Source of the DNA: Takakia lepidozioides
Lineage: Eukaryota; Streptophyta; Takakiopsida; Takakiales; Takakiaceae
Direction: 5' to 3'
NCBI GenBank assembly: GCA_030704615.1
Contig: CM060731.1
Span: 79,588,756-79,652,755 of the forward strand
Length of the DNA stretch: 64,000 nucleotides
Position 1 is the first letter of the stretch. Each line of letters starts with the position of its first letter. Positions 33,017-46,311 of the stretch are shown here, one piece after another. The position numbers and the translations under genes were made by a program. The notes beneath the pieces are model-generated. The model saw nothing but the letters and a program-made list of their open reading frames with translations, did not search any database and was not told the DNA's origin.

Positions 33017-35090
33017 GGTGCATAATAAGAGATTTTTTAATTAAATTTTATTTTCTAAGGAGAAGGGCCCACCGCCCTTACCTCGCCGCTTCTAGAAAGC
33101 TCTAGAAGTAGAAGGAGGGCGTATAGGTGTCTTCTGCGCATGTCTTGGGCCCCGCTCCCATAAAGTAAAAATAACTAGGTTAAAGGACCACGTGGGCGCC
33201 ACTCTAGTGGGACCCATGTAACTTTCGTCGGATGAAAGCCCCTGAAGCTAAATTGTAGGTGCCATGGAGGGATACGCCGCCCCAACCTCCACCCTGCAAG
33301 ATTTTCCAAGGTATGAGGAGTCAAAAATATATGGCCCATGAGCTGTTGACTTGAGCACGTGGCAGGGTGGACGCCCTTGGAGGGCTACCACTTCGGGCAA
33401 GAAAATGCCAAAAATGCCGGGACAGCTGCCATATCCGGCAACATTGTGCGGATTTGGCATTCACTAGAAGACTCATTAAATTTCACATCCCAATCGGCAA
33501 ATTGCAATTTGATTTTTATACAATGGCAGAACGGCAGAGACTATGTACCCCCAACTCATTTGCCCAGTTTTGGAAGGTCAGGCAACCCTACACTGTGGGA
33601 GGGGCGAATGGCTTGGGGCCGCGGGAGGCTTGGAGAGGAGGGAAATGGCTCGACAGGGTGCAGGCACCTGTACGCCTAGGCTAGCATAAAAGTAGGAGGG
33701 TTGATGGGAGGTAGACAGCTGTATGGTTTTTTTTTATAGGGCATGGGATGGGGCGACACCTAGGTGCCTGCATCATGCCAGTTATCCAAGGTCATAAGGT
33801 GGGAGTAGCATTGTCTTAACATCTCACATCTACCTCTGTAAAATAGCCCGCTGTAGTATCTACTATCAAGTGCTTCAAACTTATACAGGGTTGACTGCTC
33901 GGTATACCTACAGATGAGGCCATCAGATCATTGCACTTCAGCACAAGAGACAAATTGCCGGGCCCAGAAGTCTTTTGGAACATCACATGATGAGCTAATC
34001 AATGTTATCACAGCGATTTCACAACTGAGGAGTTACCTCACTTGCGTGTGACTTGGCCTGCACTATTAAGCGTTGTCATCTGTACGAGATGGTTGTACTT
34101 TTAGACTGTTCGGAGATTCATAACTCCCATACGCGTGCACCGCGCTGTTTGCTGGATTCCAAGTTCTTGGTCTGTCATCTCCTTTGGTGCAGCCCAGGCG
34201 ATTAATCGTCTCTTCTTCCCAAAACTATTCTCTCTACTGCAGCCTACTAAGTTCGAGGTGCAGGTATCATTGGTTCTATTATTCTATTATATTTAGGAAA
34301 GTTAGCCCTACTCTTCTAGGGCGGTGGGTCTACGGGGAGTAGGTAGACTGGGATCTGTTTGAGCAGGACAGGATGGCAGCGTGGGCCATCCTGTTTGAGC
34401 GGTGGGCCCAGCGATGTTTGGAACCATAACTGCCTGGGCCAATGTGGTACCTTCAGGTATCGTACCTGCGGAGCTGAATCTGAGCCCCGTAATAGCTTCG
34501 CCAACCTTATCTTGAGTGATTCCTTGTGTGCAAGGTCCCATTGGCTGCCCTGGCTTTCAGGTGCTTACATGGATTTGTCAGGATGCCCACATGTCCTCTG
34601 TTGTCGTTTGCCTTATCCCTATCTACCCTTCCGACCCGGATATCCCGGCGAGCCAGATTGATACTGTACCGACTTCGGGAAAGATGAAAGTAGGGCAGAC
34701 AACGAGAACTGCAGCTCTAGGCGGCAAGTCTAGAATTTCATCTTTGGAGACCTTAACTTCGTATATAGAATGGCTGTGAAGGAATAAATAAGGGTGAACT
34801 TTGAATGTGTAGTGTGTAGCTCATTTTGGTTACCGTAGATCTCTTTGTCACTTGCACGGAAAAGCTGTCTTGACTTCAGACATGTGTGACCAGTGCTCGC
34901 TGATCAGGCCTCTGCAGACAATTTTCAAGTGAGCAATGCCATATTCATTCAATATTTCAATAGCCCCTTTGTTTGTCTAATCTGGCATTGATTCAATCAG
35001 ATCAACGAAGATTTGCAGTTGGATAAATGACATATTGAGAAACAAAATCCAATATTGAAAACCTGCTCAGCAAAACATACATATATATAT
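33017..35090. other. Intergenic, contains one strong hairpin
   Basis: No supported gene; open frames around 33360-33680 and 34360-34780 lack recognisable motifs. At 34368-34394 ACAGGATGGC pairs perfectly with GCCATCCTGT across a 7-base loop. Confidence 0.4.
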
Positions 35091-35103
35091 CAGCTAATAG
35101 ACC

Positions 35104-35162
35104 AACAGGGGAAGTAGCCGCAAGGTGCTCGGTGGCTCTTAGTTATGCCGGCGGCCGGAGCA
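35104..35162 (+). mobile_element. LINE-A 3' tail fragment
   Basis: AGGGGAAGTAGCCGCAAGG, then GGTGGCTCTTAGTTATGCCG, then GCCGGCGGCCGG. This matches the tail of the LINE-A copy at 60 kb but the loop of the hairpin is lost and no simple repeat follows. It looks like a very short, 5'-truncated insertion or a remnant. Confidence 0.7.
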
Positions 35163-37027
35163 CAATGGACTGAACTTAGATTGGTGCCATTTGTGCTTAT
35201 TTTACAAGATGACATTGATCACTACTCGACATAAGCTAGAAAGACAAAACTGTTGAAGAGAAGCAATGCAATCTGACTGGGTGAACCAAACTCCAATTTA
35301 TATAACGTTGGCAATCTAGGTGTTCAAACATTCTCATGAACATTTCAAACATTCAGGGTAGTTCCAGGCCTTCTAAGTCAAGACTGTGAGAGTTTGTTCC
35401 CAATATCAACATTGTTGGATCCAATGCTGAATTGATTTAAGTGAGTGACGTTAAAGCAACTATATTTCATGAAGGGTGAATTGAACAACTTGAAGTATGA
35501 ATATAACTCTCAGGTGCTTTGAATTATATGACCAGAGCCGATTTGATGCCCTCAGGCAAGATCCTCACCCACTCTCGGCTAAATTTGAAGCTGGAATTAC
35601 ACAGCCTAAATCGATGCAGGGATAGATAACTGCACAAATCAATCTCTCGTCCTACTTTAATCCACTCCAATCTAGTTCGATGTTGATAACTACATTAGCT
35701 GGAATTGTCTGTTAGACATCCACAACCTTCTCTTTCGCTCATGTGCATTGGCTAGTCCACATCAAACAGTCCTCAAGTCGCAAGATTGAGCAAGTGTGGA
35801 AGCACTTTTTGATAGAAGATCTACATTGTATTGAATGAAATCCTCTACTTGACAAATTTCCTAGCAACTTGATTAGACAACATTTGAGAAAAGGATGAGT
35901 GCGCTGCCACTGGGGCAATGGCGAGGTAGATTTGGGGCTGTGAAACTTCCAATCTACTATCTTAAGCTCTTGGAAGGTTCAAAGTGGTAGATGTGTGGCA
36001 GATTGTGCTAGCTTGAGTAATCGACTATGTACACCGTAACTCGGTTGGCCACTGGTGACGGATGACATCCTCCACCTGTATTTCATTTCCCGAATCATCA
36101 ACTTTGCACGAGCCCATACTGGGCGGCTACATCAAGAATTGTCCTCTTTACATCCTCAGTTTCCATCATCTCCCAGTCTTTTATCTGCACACATCGCCAA
36201 ACAAAATATCTGAGCTCATACTTGAGAAATCCAGTTGCCAGTTCTTACAACGTCCAAGTGTGAGACGCGTTCAACCATATCACAATCAGGTCAGACTCCT
36301 TCAGAAGGGGGTGCTTATATAGATTTTTTTCAAGACACTTTACCTGGAGGAAGTTTTCATTCCCCCAAAATCTTCCACAAACCCATCTGAGATGAATAAT
36401 CTTTACCATGTGATTTCAAAGGAAAGCTATAGCAGGTTCCACACAAAAGCTCTTCCACACCAAAATAGTAGGCCCCTTTGGCCTTTGGGAAAAATCATTC
36501 CTGTGATCCAAAGCATAATTCTGCAAGCAGTATGTTCTTCAAGACGTCCTAGAGTAAGCTTGGTAGACAACATTGTACAAAATACTCATTATAGACATTA
36601 GAAGCTTGTTTACGGGCTGGCCAGACCATTGGTTTACACATGATTCAGTGTGCCACCAAAGATGGGAGCTCTAAATTGGGCAGACTTGCCTTCCTAAGGA
36701 TCGAGTACTGTAGGTTAAAGGGAGTAACACCAAAGGAAGTAAGCCCCTCTGCCCACCTCCCCACATACCATGGAGTGCTATAACGAACAGTAGTAACAGG
36801 CAGGTTTTAGTTCTTCGTAGAGAGAAACTAAATATCCACCTTTAGAAAGACATTAGACCAAGGATAAGTCCTAGAACCCTGGATCAACTTATCTACTATG
36901 TGATAACATTCATAACTAGTTAGAAGTGTCATCAATTGGGAGTATGTTTCAGCTTGATCTCCCTGACCACAACAGTCAATTGCCAATGACGAAATGAATT
37001 GAGAACCAGTGAAATTGATGTGTATAC
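35163..37027. other. 3' flank of bHLH gene B and intergenic sequence
   Basis: No independent gene recognised. The last exon of the minus-strand gene B probably lies here: a candidate acceptor at TTGTGGTCAG is followed by a frame from 36962 to a stop at 36828-36830, but the sequence does not clearly match the expected C-terminus. Confidence 0.4.
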
Positions 37028-40000
37028 CTCTGCTATGAAAGTATTGAGTACGCTCTCATGCAAGGATGTATGACTGGCATTCAGGACATCGAGGCCCAAT
37101 GACTCCAAGGCATGCATCAGCTGCACAAGCACCCCTGGTCCTCTTTGGCAAAAAATTCGGAGGTGATACGTCTGCGCCTCCAATCTCGCTACCTCCAACT
37201 AAAGGAACCACATAGGCAGGAACCACATAGGATTACTCAAACTTTGGACTTTGGCAGACAATACCAGGCAACTCTTGCTCAAAAGACAAGCTTCTTCAGA
37301 TAACTAGTTCACCTTGACCTGAGGCCTTGCCTACGGTTTTCAAGATCTACTTTCTTAAGGAGCCATCAGGGACCAAGGTGATCATAGGGATGCAATGAAA
37401 TCATCGTGACAACAATCCAACACATTTGAGTGGCTACCAATTCTCACACCTGGTATGAGAAAGTCCGAAAGGAACTTGTTGTCCATGGAAGTCCCAAGAA
37501 GCTTATGGGACAAGAACGAGTTCATTAAAATCATGTATTGAGAGAAAGAGAAAAGAGACAGATTGTGTCCCAGGAGGCCCTACGGACCCTAGGGACACTA
37601 ACATAACTTGGCATTGTGGTAGCACAGAGAGAGACAACTTCGTCAAGACTCTACAGGACCAAAGATGGAGGTCATACACTTACATCCAGTATTTTCTGCT
37701 CCAGTGGTGCTTGAGACTTTCCCTGAGTCATGTACCTGTGATGAGTATTTGCCTGATTGGGGGCAGCCTCAGTAGCCAGGCCTTTGTCTCTACTCTCATA
37801 GTTAGAGACAGTTGCAGCGGTATTACCCCCAGCATCTGAGTCCGCAGATCCTGAGTCTTCTCCCACTGAACCATAGGATTTGTTTTCTAGCTCTGAGATT
37901 TCGGTTTCAATATCTTCTACTTGCTTTTGAAGCTCTTGGACATAGTCAATGGCATCACCAACAATGGATGCCTTGTCCATCTGCAAGGCACAGAGATCCA
38001 CCTGTCAGTGTAGAAAACCCTGTCTTTCTTCCTTTACATCCCTTTCTCTACCTCTTTGTATATGTCAACTTGTACATTTAAGTATTTTAAGGGAAAACAA
38101 GAATCGCCTAAGCTGCATACACATGGGAACACTCAACTCAGAAATGCAGGTCATGATTAAGATTATGATTGCTAGCCTTGATGGCTGTATGGATTCCCTG
38201 AGATGTCAGGGCACTCATTACATGGGCCTTATCCAGAGGGTTTACTCTTCAGCTCAAAGTTGAAGGGAGGAACTTGCAAATATACTCCGTCCTTTTCATT
38301 CTTGACATCAAAGAGTTCAAAACCATCAACCAGTCACAGTTTTCGTCATTGTAGCTCTTGAGATTATAATTTGAAACTTACCTGTACACATTCGAAGACT
38401 TATCGCCAATTTCACTAAAGGATTTGGACGAATTGCTATTCCTATCTGAATTCTCGGCTAACTTTTAGGGTTAATAGCATGAAGTGGTCAACATCGCTGT
38501 ATTTTGAGGACAAAGTTAGATAAGGATTCTTAGTCCTACAGAGAGATTATTCCTTCAGTTTGCAGCTGAGAAACACATTCTCAGCGCTTAGAAGAAGCAA
38601 ATTCAGTCCAGGGGGAAGATGATTTGAATTGCAACTTTCTTCTGCAGTGGATCTAAAACCTACTGGGCAAGGTCCATGTTCTCCATGTCACTAAAAGCTC
38701 CGGAATAACGAGGATTGACTGGAAGTAGGGCAGCTAAATGCGAGGAGTGCAAACTCCCAAAACGCTATATACTCTCTAAAGTATGTCAGCTTCTCCCAGA
38801 CTACCAAGAATCAGAGTCGACTCAGATGAAATCGTACACGAAACCATGTGCCGATGGTGAAATCCATCAATTTAAAGTGAGAACTTCCTCGACCGCAGAC
38901 TAAACTGTCCAAGAAGATGTTTTTCAAGGAATGGTAACAGAAATCAGGGGCAAGTTTGAATCAGGTCACCCATGTTCAAACTCTGTGAACATTCTGTGAG
39001 GTCAAACTTATTCCACAAAGTGTGTTGTCGAGGAATGTTGGAAAGGACCTTCTGCCTTCCACCAACCGGAAGTCATTTCTAATCGTGCCTATAAATGGGA
39101 AACATATCTTTTCCGCGGAACTGGTAATCTCGAGCTCATTTACTCTTAGGAGACATTTGGAAGCTCAGCTTTTCCCCCAACTACAGGTTGATCCTTTCAT
39201 AAGTTCCTTCAATTGGCCGCCGATCAATTGTATAATGGGAACGACCCGTCAAAAGCTTCAACTCTCACCCCAGATGTTAACTTGGGGAGGGGGCTGAAGA
39301 GTGGAAATGAAATGAAATGGTACTTTATAACATCCGCGGAAAGCTCAAAGAGCTTATGGGAAGAAAGGAAGTTTTACAGCTAACGTCGGTGGGAGGCCCA
39401 AAGGAAGCAAGGAACACACAAGAAATCGGAACCGTAGAAAGGGATGTAGAGTTGCAAAACGACATGGTGTGCAGACTGATATCGAGTCTTACAATCCTGG
39501 AATTCAGCGGCACAATATTGAATGATCCCGAGTTCAAAGGATAAGTAGTGTATAACGCTCCGGGTTAAGCCCGAGAGTCTCTTTAGGATAAACACACCTT
39601 ATGGGAGCATGACTGGATCTCACCTTGCTGATCTTTGGTACTAGCGCTCTCAGTGAGTACAGTCCATCGTTCAGTTTCTTCCTGCGTTTGCGTTCCGAGA
39701 CAAGGTTCTTGGACACATTACAGCGACTGTTAGAACGTCCTCTGCGCCGTCCCTTGCCATCCATGAGCTCATCGCTACAGTCCGACGATTCCGCTGGCCT
39801 GGCTTCCAGGTCTGATGTATCTCTTGACATCCCAGTCTCAGGAGGAGAACCTGTAGCCGGTGAGTCTTGCAAGGGTGAACTTAGATCCTTCCCTACAGGA
39901 GCACATTTCAGCCTTGTTCCATTTACAGTTTCAGGTGACTCCACCTTCACCTGTTCCTTCAACACCTCACACCACTGTCTGGCAGTCGTGGCCTGGGAAT

Positions 40001-40502
40001 TGTCTAGTGCCAAACACATATCCGTAGGGTTTGTTGCACTCCCTGTGAATGGTGAGGGGAAACTCTTTGAAACTTTCATGCCGGGAGTTGAATAGTCCTG
40101 AAGCATCCAGAATGGATCGATACTTTCTGGAGACGTTGTCCAAAGTTTTGGCTTTCGGTTCAAGTGAGGACGGAAGTTGTCCCTTGTCTCCACCAAGACT
40201 CCTGGCTCGCTTAGGCTTGCCACGAGGTCAGGTTGAACAGAATCTAAAGACATGGATGCATTGTCAAGGAGCTCCTGTAGTTTATCAGACGCCCTTAATT
40301 GATAAGGGGCAAGGGACTCAGGGTGAAGCTGCTGGGTGGATGGAGAAATGCCTGAGGTTTCGAGTAGTTGCACGGTATGATACATATCGGTGTTGGCCAC
40401 CAGGAGCGGATGAAGCCCTTCCAAAGAGCCTAAGAGATTGTCACAAGCCGCACCTGAACTCATTTTACGTTCTACCCATGAATCCACATTTTCTGTCATC
40501 AT
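37028..40502 (-). CDS. bHLH transcription factor B, AMS-like, with C-terminal ACT-like domain
   Basis: Exon 1 is 40502-39624 (293 codons). The start chosen is ATGATG at 40502, just after a good acceptor-like TGCTGCTTACAG at about 40535, so a 5' intron or extra upstream exon is possible. It holds an acidic, Ser-rich N-terminus, a basic stretch GKGRRRGRSNSR (possible NLS), then basic region and helix 1 (SKNLVSERKRRKKLNDGLYS, residues about 264-283). Exon 2 is 37980-37684 (99 codons): helix 2 MDKASIVGDAIDYVQELQKQ, coiled coil, Ser/Asp-rich linker, ending ILD before GTAAGTG. Exon 3 is 37198-37028: LEVARLEAQTYHLRIFCQRG, PGVLVQLMHALESLGLDVLN, an ACT-like fold closely resembling the C-terminus of plant AMS. 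All three exon junctions are phase 0. Same strand and same intron positions as gene A, hence a tandem paralogue. The terminal exon is uncertain. Confidence 0.88.
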
Positions 40503-42696
40503 ACGATTTCCTCCGAAGGCTTTTGCTCCATGGACCTGTAAGCAGCACAAGAAGTAACACTGCAGTCAGTCCAGAATGTGCCAATGATATCGGCAGCGAG
40601 TCTTACTTCCATTCGCATGTATACTATAAAATCTTCTGGGCATAGCGTGGTTTGCAAGCACACAAATACCACGATGCATCGGTAGATCAATGCAGCTTAT
40701 TAGTGCACTTTGATTCTAAACAACATATGTTTGGCCGTTCCAAAGGATACATGCAGCATTATGCAGTCACATCGGAATACAGTCTAGGATTAGAAGATCT
40801 ACAAAATCTGTGGGAGAGCACCACATATAGGTGCATACAGAATGGACCTTACGGTACCTAGCTCCTTATGAGCGGCCATTCCAATTATACTTCGATCGAT
40901 GCACCTCTTGACCTCGAGACACCACGAAGGTCCAGCATTTCTAACTTGCCCCGCAGTTTAAGAAAACGAAGTCATTTCAAGACATGGTAGGAGCTTATGG
41001 TGGACATGTCTACATGTTCAGGTTACCTACCACATTGACAACCTTTCAAGCTTACCAGTCACAGGTCTAACCTCAGGCTCTGGCCCTAAGAAATCTAGTT
41101 ACGCTCTTTAGCGAGTTTGGACCGGGAGCTGCAAGTTCATAGTCGTTTTGAGACACACGACATCTGTAGTCGGTGTGGGAAGAGAGCGTCCGGACTACAG
41201 GACCCCTTCCGTTCGTCTACAGGTGTGATAGACAGCGCCGAATCGTGCAACGAACTGCCTGATAATAGTTGAGGAATCTTCAGTCGTGTAGTGACCCTAC
41301 GGTTCCTTTCATAAGCGAGAGCATTTCATACAAAGTTTCTACTACTGAGACATGATATCTAGAGGTAAAATCCATGTTCCTCTACTGTCCTGGACTACAC
41401 AAGTTTCCACCAGAAGCTTAGTAGTAGGACGACAAGCCAACCATCTCGTTTGTAGGAACTAAAGACATGTATGCAACCTGCACCTGCAAAAGATTACAGT
41501 CCAGAACATCATATGCACAAGCTTGAAATCATGGATGTACCTCCATGCCCTGACGGATAGGGCACTCTTCCAATTCGCAGAAGCAAGAGACGCGGACCAC
41601 TTTCAAGCTTGGAACTGACAAGAGATTTCCAGCTTGTAAAGCTGCTGGACGCCGAACCTAAATCTCATCACAGACTCCTACCGCACACTACCATGGAACG
41701 GAACTCTCTTCGTGTCCGTCTTTCCCCTTCCCTGTTGTGTGTGTGTGTGTTTATGTGCGTGTAGTGTGCTCGGGGGACAGTTAAAAGCAATAGCTGTCGA
41801 CGTAAAGATCGGGTGACGAGTACATAGCCGAGTGCAGTTATGAGCGTGGCAGTGTGCAGCACGCGCAGATCGGCCGTAGCTCTGCCGCCTACAACACTGC
41901 CAGAGTGTATTGTCCGTAGAGTAATAACTGTGCCATTCCAGCACTCCTCGCAGAGAGTCTTTACTCTGCAATCATATTGTTTACGGCGAACTAAGTTATT
42001 CCTACCCTCTTAAGCTTTTTAGCCTTTGCCCGGTGACGGCAACATTGTGCGTCTCTCTCTCTCTCCTCATCTCACTCCCTCTCTTTTGTGCTACGAATCC
42101 AACATTGATGGCGTCGCTCCAAACGCGTAGGTGTAGGGGATGGTTTGGAGTTTGGAGCCAAGGTCCTTCCAGACATCGACCCAACATCCAGAGTTAAAAG
42201 CTTGGATTTTGGACTGATGTGGAGAGACCAAATCTACCTCCTGCAGGTAGGGACCAAGAGGCCCTACTCTAGTACTGCAATCATGTTAGATTTTTATGTG
42301 GAAAATCACGCGCAACCCAATAGGGGTCCCTTGATTACAGAGAGTAACCGCCAATATGAGGAAGAGGGTAAAGATAATACCATGCGCAAGTAGGTAGAAG
42401 GATTTGAGACCGCCATCACTGCTACCGATCAGGGAGTGAACTATCATGTTTACTTACTCAATTGTTTTTAAATGTGCCGGGGTAGGCCCGTTCACGTACT
42501 GTGGGGGTATCACCAGGCGGTTGGACAGTGGCCATACAGGTGATTCTAGGTTGAAATGCTGCGACCTCGTTGGGCGTGGTATTATATTATCTTCTCCCCC
42601 CTGCCCCCGGGCAGTGTCCCATGAGCCTTGTGCATGGCGAGGTTACTGTGAAAGAGGTTATTTTCTCCTCTCACTAAAATTAAGGGGGCCTGATTG

Positions 42697-42728
42697 CGTC
42701 CAGACGTCCAGACGTCCAGACGTCCAGA
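42697..42728. repeat. Four perfect copies of an 8-bp unit
   Basis: CGTCCAGA repeated four times head to tail with no interruption. Confidence 0.95.
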
Positions 42729-43466
42729 CAATCGTTGTTGAGGATACTTAAGCAAAACCCCCTGACATGAGTGAAGGGGGCAACCCACAAAGCAAATGAT
42801 GGCGGAACCGCCACCGCTCTGTTGTACGGCGAGGTGGATAGCATTGCCTGAACCAAGCGCATGCGGACATGTATGCCGCTGGAATCTGGCTTCTGATCTG
42901 CTTAAGCAAAGCTGCCAGAAGCCCCTAAGTATCAGAGCTTGAGCCACCTCCGGTAGGAAATGCTCCAGAGTTTCCACAGTCTACACTAGGCAGGTACTGT
43001 TTGTAACGCCCGTGCGTCTGGTGAGCTTGTTTACTCCCGTCCTGCTCGTATGACGACTGTGCCTTTTACACCTCCCAGTGTTTCTTTTTCTGGCGAAACG
43101 CCAGATTTCGACCTGGAAAATGGGTCAGCTACTGGTACAAAGGAATTATGGGGGGGACTATTTCTGGACACTAGGAAAGATCAGGAAGCTCCACATTATA
43201 ATGTCACTTACTATGTAAGCCTCGGAATCTCTTCCAATCATCAACTTCAAATTAAGCCTTAGATCAGGGCCCAGACCAAAAGAAGTGAATATGGACAGCC
43301 CTTATCCCGCCGCCCATGTCCCAAAGTAGCACTATCTTCTCGGAGGAAAATCCTCCCAATCACCAAAACCAGCATATCCATGAAACCAGGGGAATTTCTA
43401 GTTTTTAAGAGTATTTTCAGGGCTTTACTGCCGACGTAAACATCAAAGACAGGGCCTATTCAGTGC

Positions 43467-43529
43467 GTAGGCCAACCGGCCTACTTGAACAGTTGTACAC
43501 GAAGTTTGGAAGTAGGCCTACCGGCCTAT
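43467..43529. repeat. Pair of short inverted repeats
   Basis: GTAGGCC-AACC-GGCCTAC (43467-43484) and TAGGCC-TACC-GGCCTA (43514-43529) are two near-identical hairpins 46 bp apart. Confidence 0.7.
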
Positions 43530-46311
43530 CGTGGGTTTGACCGCATGTGAGGAGACGATGTGGTATGGTGGCCCTGCGCCTTGTGATCGGAGGGCTTCCA
43601 CGTCGTGAGAATGTCTCCATTATATTAATCTAATGATTGAGACGATTGAAGGCGAAGTGGATCAGAGTCTCGGAGAGTATTAAACGCGGTTGACGATGTG
43701 AGTTTGCATCGACGATGTGAGTTTTTCCACGCCATTGTCATCATGGAAGCCTCCAGTGTGAATCGAGAGACAGACGTGGAGATTTGCAAAACAGGTTGCA
43801 TTCATAGCTCCACTGTAGTTACTAAGTTACTTGTAAGGAGCCCATAACTTAGATTTAGTTTATGTAGCTGCTCGTTTGCGTTCCCGCTCGTGAATGGTGC
43901 GTGGGAAAGCTTTGGTCCGAAGTCCAATGCAACGACTCGTATGTATACCTTTGAATAGTAAAGAAGACTGCAAAGCAGAGTACAGCTTAATTTAGAAAGG
44001 GTTGTAAGAACGAAGTTCTTCGAAGATAGTCCTTCGTAGGCCCACTAATTTCTAGCGTGCCTGGGATATGGGGGTTCTGGGGTCTTCACGTCTTCACTCC
44101 AAAATACACGGGGCCTAACTTAGAGTATTTCACTGGCAGAAGAGGTTTGGTAGAGAAATGTGTTTGGATGATCACCAAAATTCCCTCGTTTCCTCTAGCG
44201 AGTGATCGAAGGGTGTTTATAAACATTTCCTTTCGAGGGATAGTAAGACCAGAACTTAATAATCGGAGAGTCTTTGGGAGCATTGCCAGATATGCTGGTA
44301 CCAGTGCATCAGTGTTACCTTAGTTAGCCACAAACAATGTTACCTTTACTTATAGCCCAAATGCCCTGCCTCCTCCTCTCCGGCCCATCATTACGCACTA
44401 GGAAATACACTTGGCACAGCCATCACAAGTTTAGAAGGTCACAGTCACCATGCATGACTGCATCCCCTTGAATCAGACACTGGTTTACACATCGACATAC
44501 TCTAAGCAACTTTTGCGGCCTCTAGTGCGTAGGCCGTCCCTTGGGAAAGAGTCCAGAACTCCTTTATGGCCGTGGGCCACGCCCGGGCACAGTGATCTTG
44601 ACCAAGTACACACAGCCTCCCTGTACTTCGTCCATAACAATCAGATGCAAACAACTAGGGTGTCCTTGATGCATGCGTGTGCTCACTACAAGCACTCTTT
44701 AATTGGAGGTATCAGCGGGAGTGAAACCATGGGACTCGCAAATCCCTACAGGTTTTGCCATCTGGTGGAGACGTCAAAAGCTTGCCAACACCAGCAGATA
44801 AAGCTCTCTTGAGAACACGTTGTTAGTAGACCTACTTATACCTTAACCGCAGCTCTGTGGCTTCGTGTGATGAGACACGATTGCTGAAGGTGTAATGACT
44901 TCTTTGGTTGATGTTGGAAGCTACAAACAAATGTCAATATGCACACCAAAAAATGGACTCCATGGACCCTCAGCTGGCAGATGGGTCGGAAGGTACTGTT
45001 GGTTACTTCCCCAACTAGCCCCAACAAGCACAACTGGTAGAGCGGGTGTGTGCGTGTTCTGCTAACATAGGGTGGGTAAGGATTGTAACCAACAATCTTG
45101 GAATGAATGAGTGTTATGTTCCATTTTCTCTCCCTAATACTGAAGGCCAACCTTATCTACCTGTCACAATGATCCGCTTCCTGGTACATGAGGGGGATCC
45201 ATCCTTGTCAATGGTGGCCTACTGTCGAATTGAGCACCTTTGGACTTCAGGCTGGAGACTGTCAAACATCTAGGCTCACAAGGTCCCAGGAGAAAGAGAC
45301 ATGAAATGAAATGAATGATGCTTCAGGAAGAAAAACTCTTTAAGAGACATCAGCAGTCCAACAGGCAGATGATGGAATTGTAAAGGTGACCCCAAGAAAT
45401 GGAATACCACTCATGAAGAGTGTGTCTCCAAGGCATAAGACCCCTCCTATGCCATAATTATCCCAGAAGGCTATATGGTGTGAAGGCTGGACAGGTCTTG
45501 CCTCTCGGGCTTTGCAGTGCAGCAAAGTATTGTCTGTAAGATGGCAAGAGCTTGACTCTGCTCAAACACTTTTAGCCAAAGAAATTATCACTTCCAAATT
45601 TTGACAAACAGAACTGAAAGAAAAGAGGAGTGAGAAGGCATAGAGACAAAGCAGACTCCTCCTTCAGAAAAAGAGCTCAGTACTCCATTTGTAGTCCATA
45701 AAATAGTAGATGGCTCCCAGCCAAGTTGTTGGCTAGAAAGCCAGCCAGGAGCTATTATAAGGGTCCTTCAAGCCTCCAGCTCGTCACCTCATATTAGGTA
45801 GTCTAAAGCAGGTTACAAATTTATACCGACCTAGCAGACAAAGCCAGTAGTCTCTTGGCCCCCTTTCATGTCCTACACAGAAGCTCCTGGCTTAGATGGC
45901 ACCCCAGCTGAACTATACCAGAGATTTTGGTAAAATCATTGAGGGATTGGCGCACAAGACAAGATAGACACACATGCACAAAGGAGGTGGTGAATATGGA
46001 GACAATATGACAGTTGAACAAGGAGAACAAATGCATAAATCAGTTTACAAGAATATACAGGGCAAACAACAAAAAACAAACTCAATAGAGAGTGCAAGGG
46101 AAGACCGTACAACCTATTGATTAACAGAAAGTACAACCACGAGAACAGTCTTGCACACTCTCTTTCACCCCTGCTCTGACTTGAGTCTTCCCTGTGACAC
46201 TCCCATACTACAGCATTTACAATGTGCCTTGACCCTTCCAACAAAAATTCACAAACAGCAAGCAAACAAAGCTAACTTGGCATGCCTTCCAAATGCCATG
46301 TAGTGAATGTC

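Larger units (their letters stand above)
40503..46311. other. Upstream region of bHLH gene B and intergenic sequence
   Basis: The promoter and 5' untranslated region of gene B are expected near 40503-42000, where GT-rich (about 41736-41752) and CT-rich (about 42051-42063) tracts occur. The rest has scattered short open frames without motifs. Small repeats at 42697-42728 and 43467-43529 are listed separately. Confidence 0.4.

Noticed and set aside
34359-34779. Open frames near 34.4-34.8 kb
   Set aside because: No domain, no splice context, composition like the flanking intergenic DNA.
45020-45090. tRNA-like AACTGGTAGAGC with anticodon-like region
   Set aside because: No B-box or acceptor-stem pairing, so not a tRNA gene.
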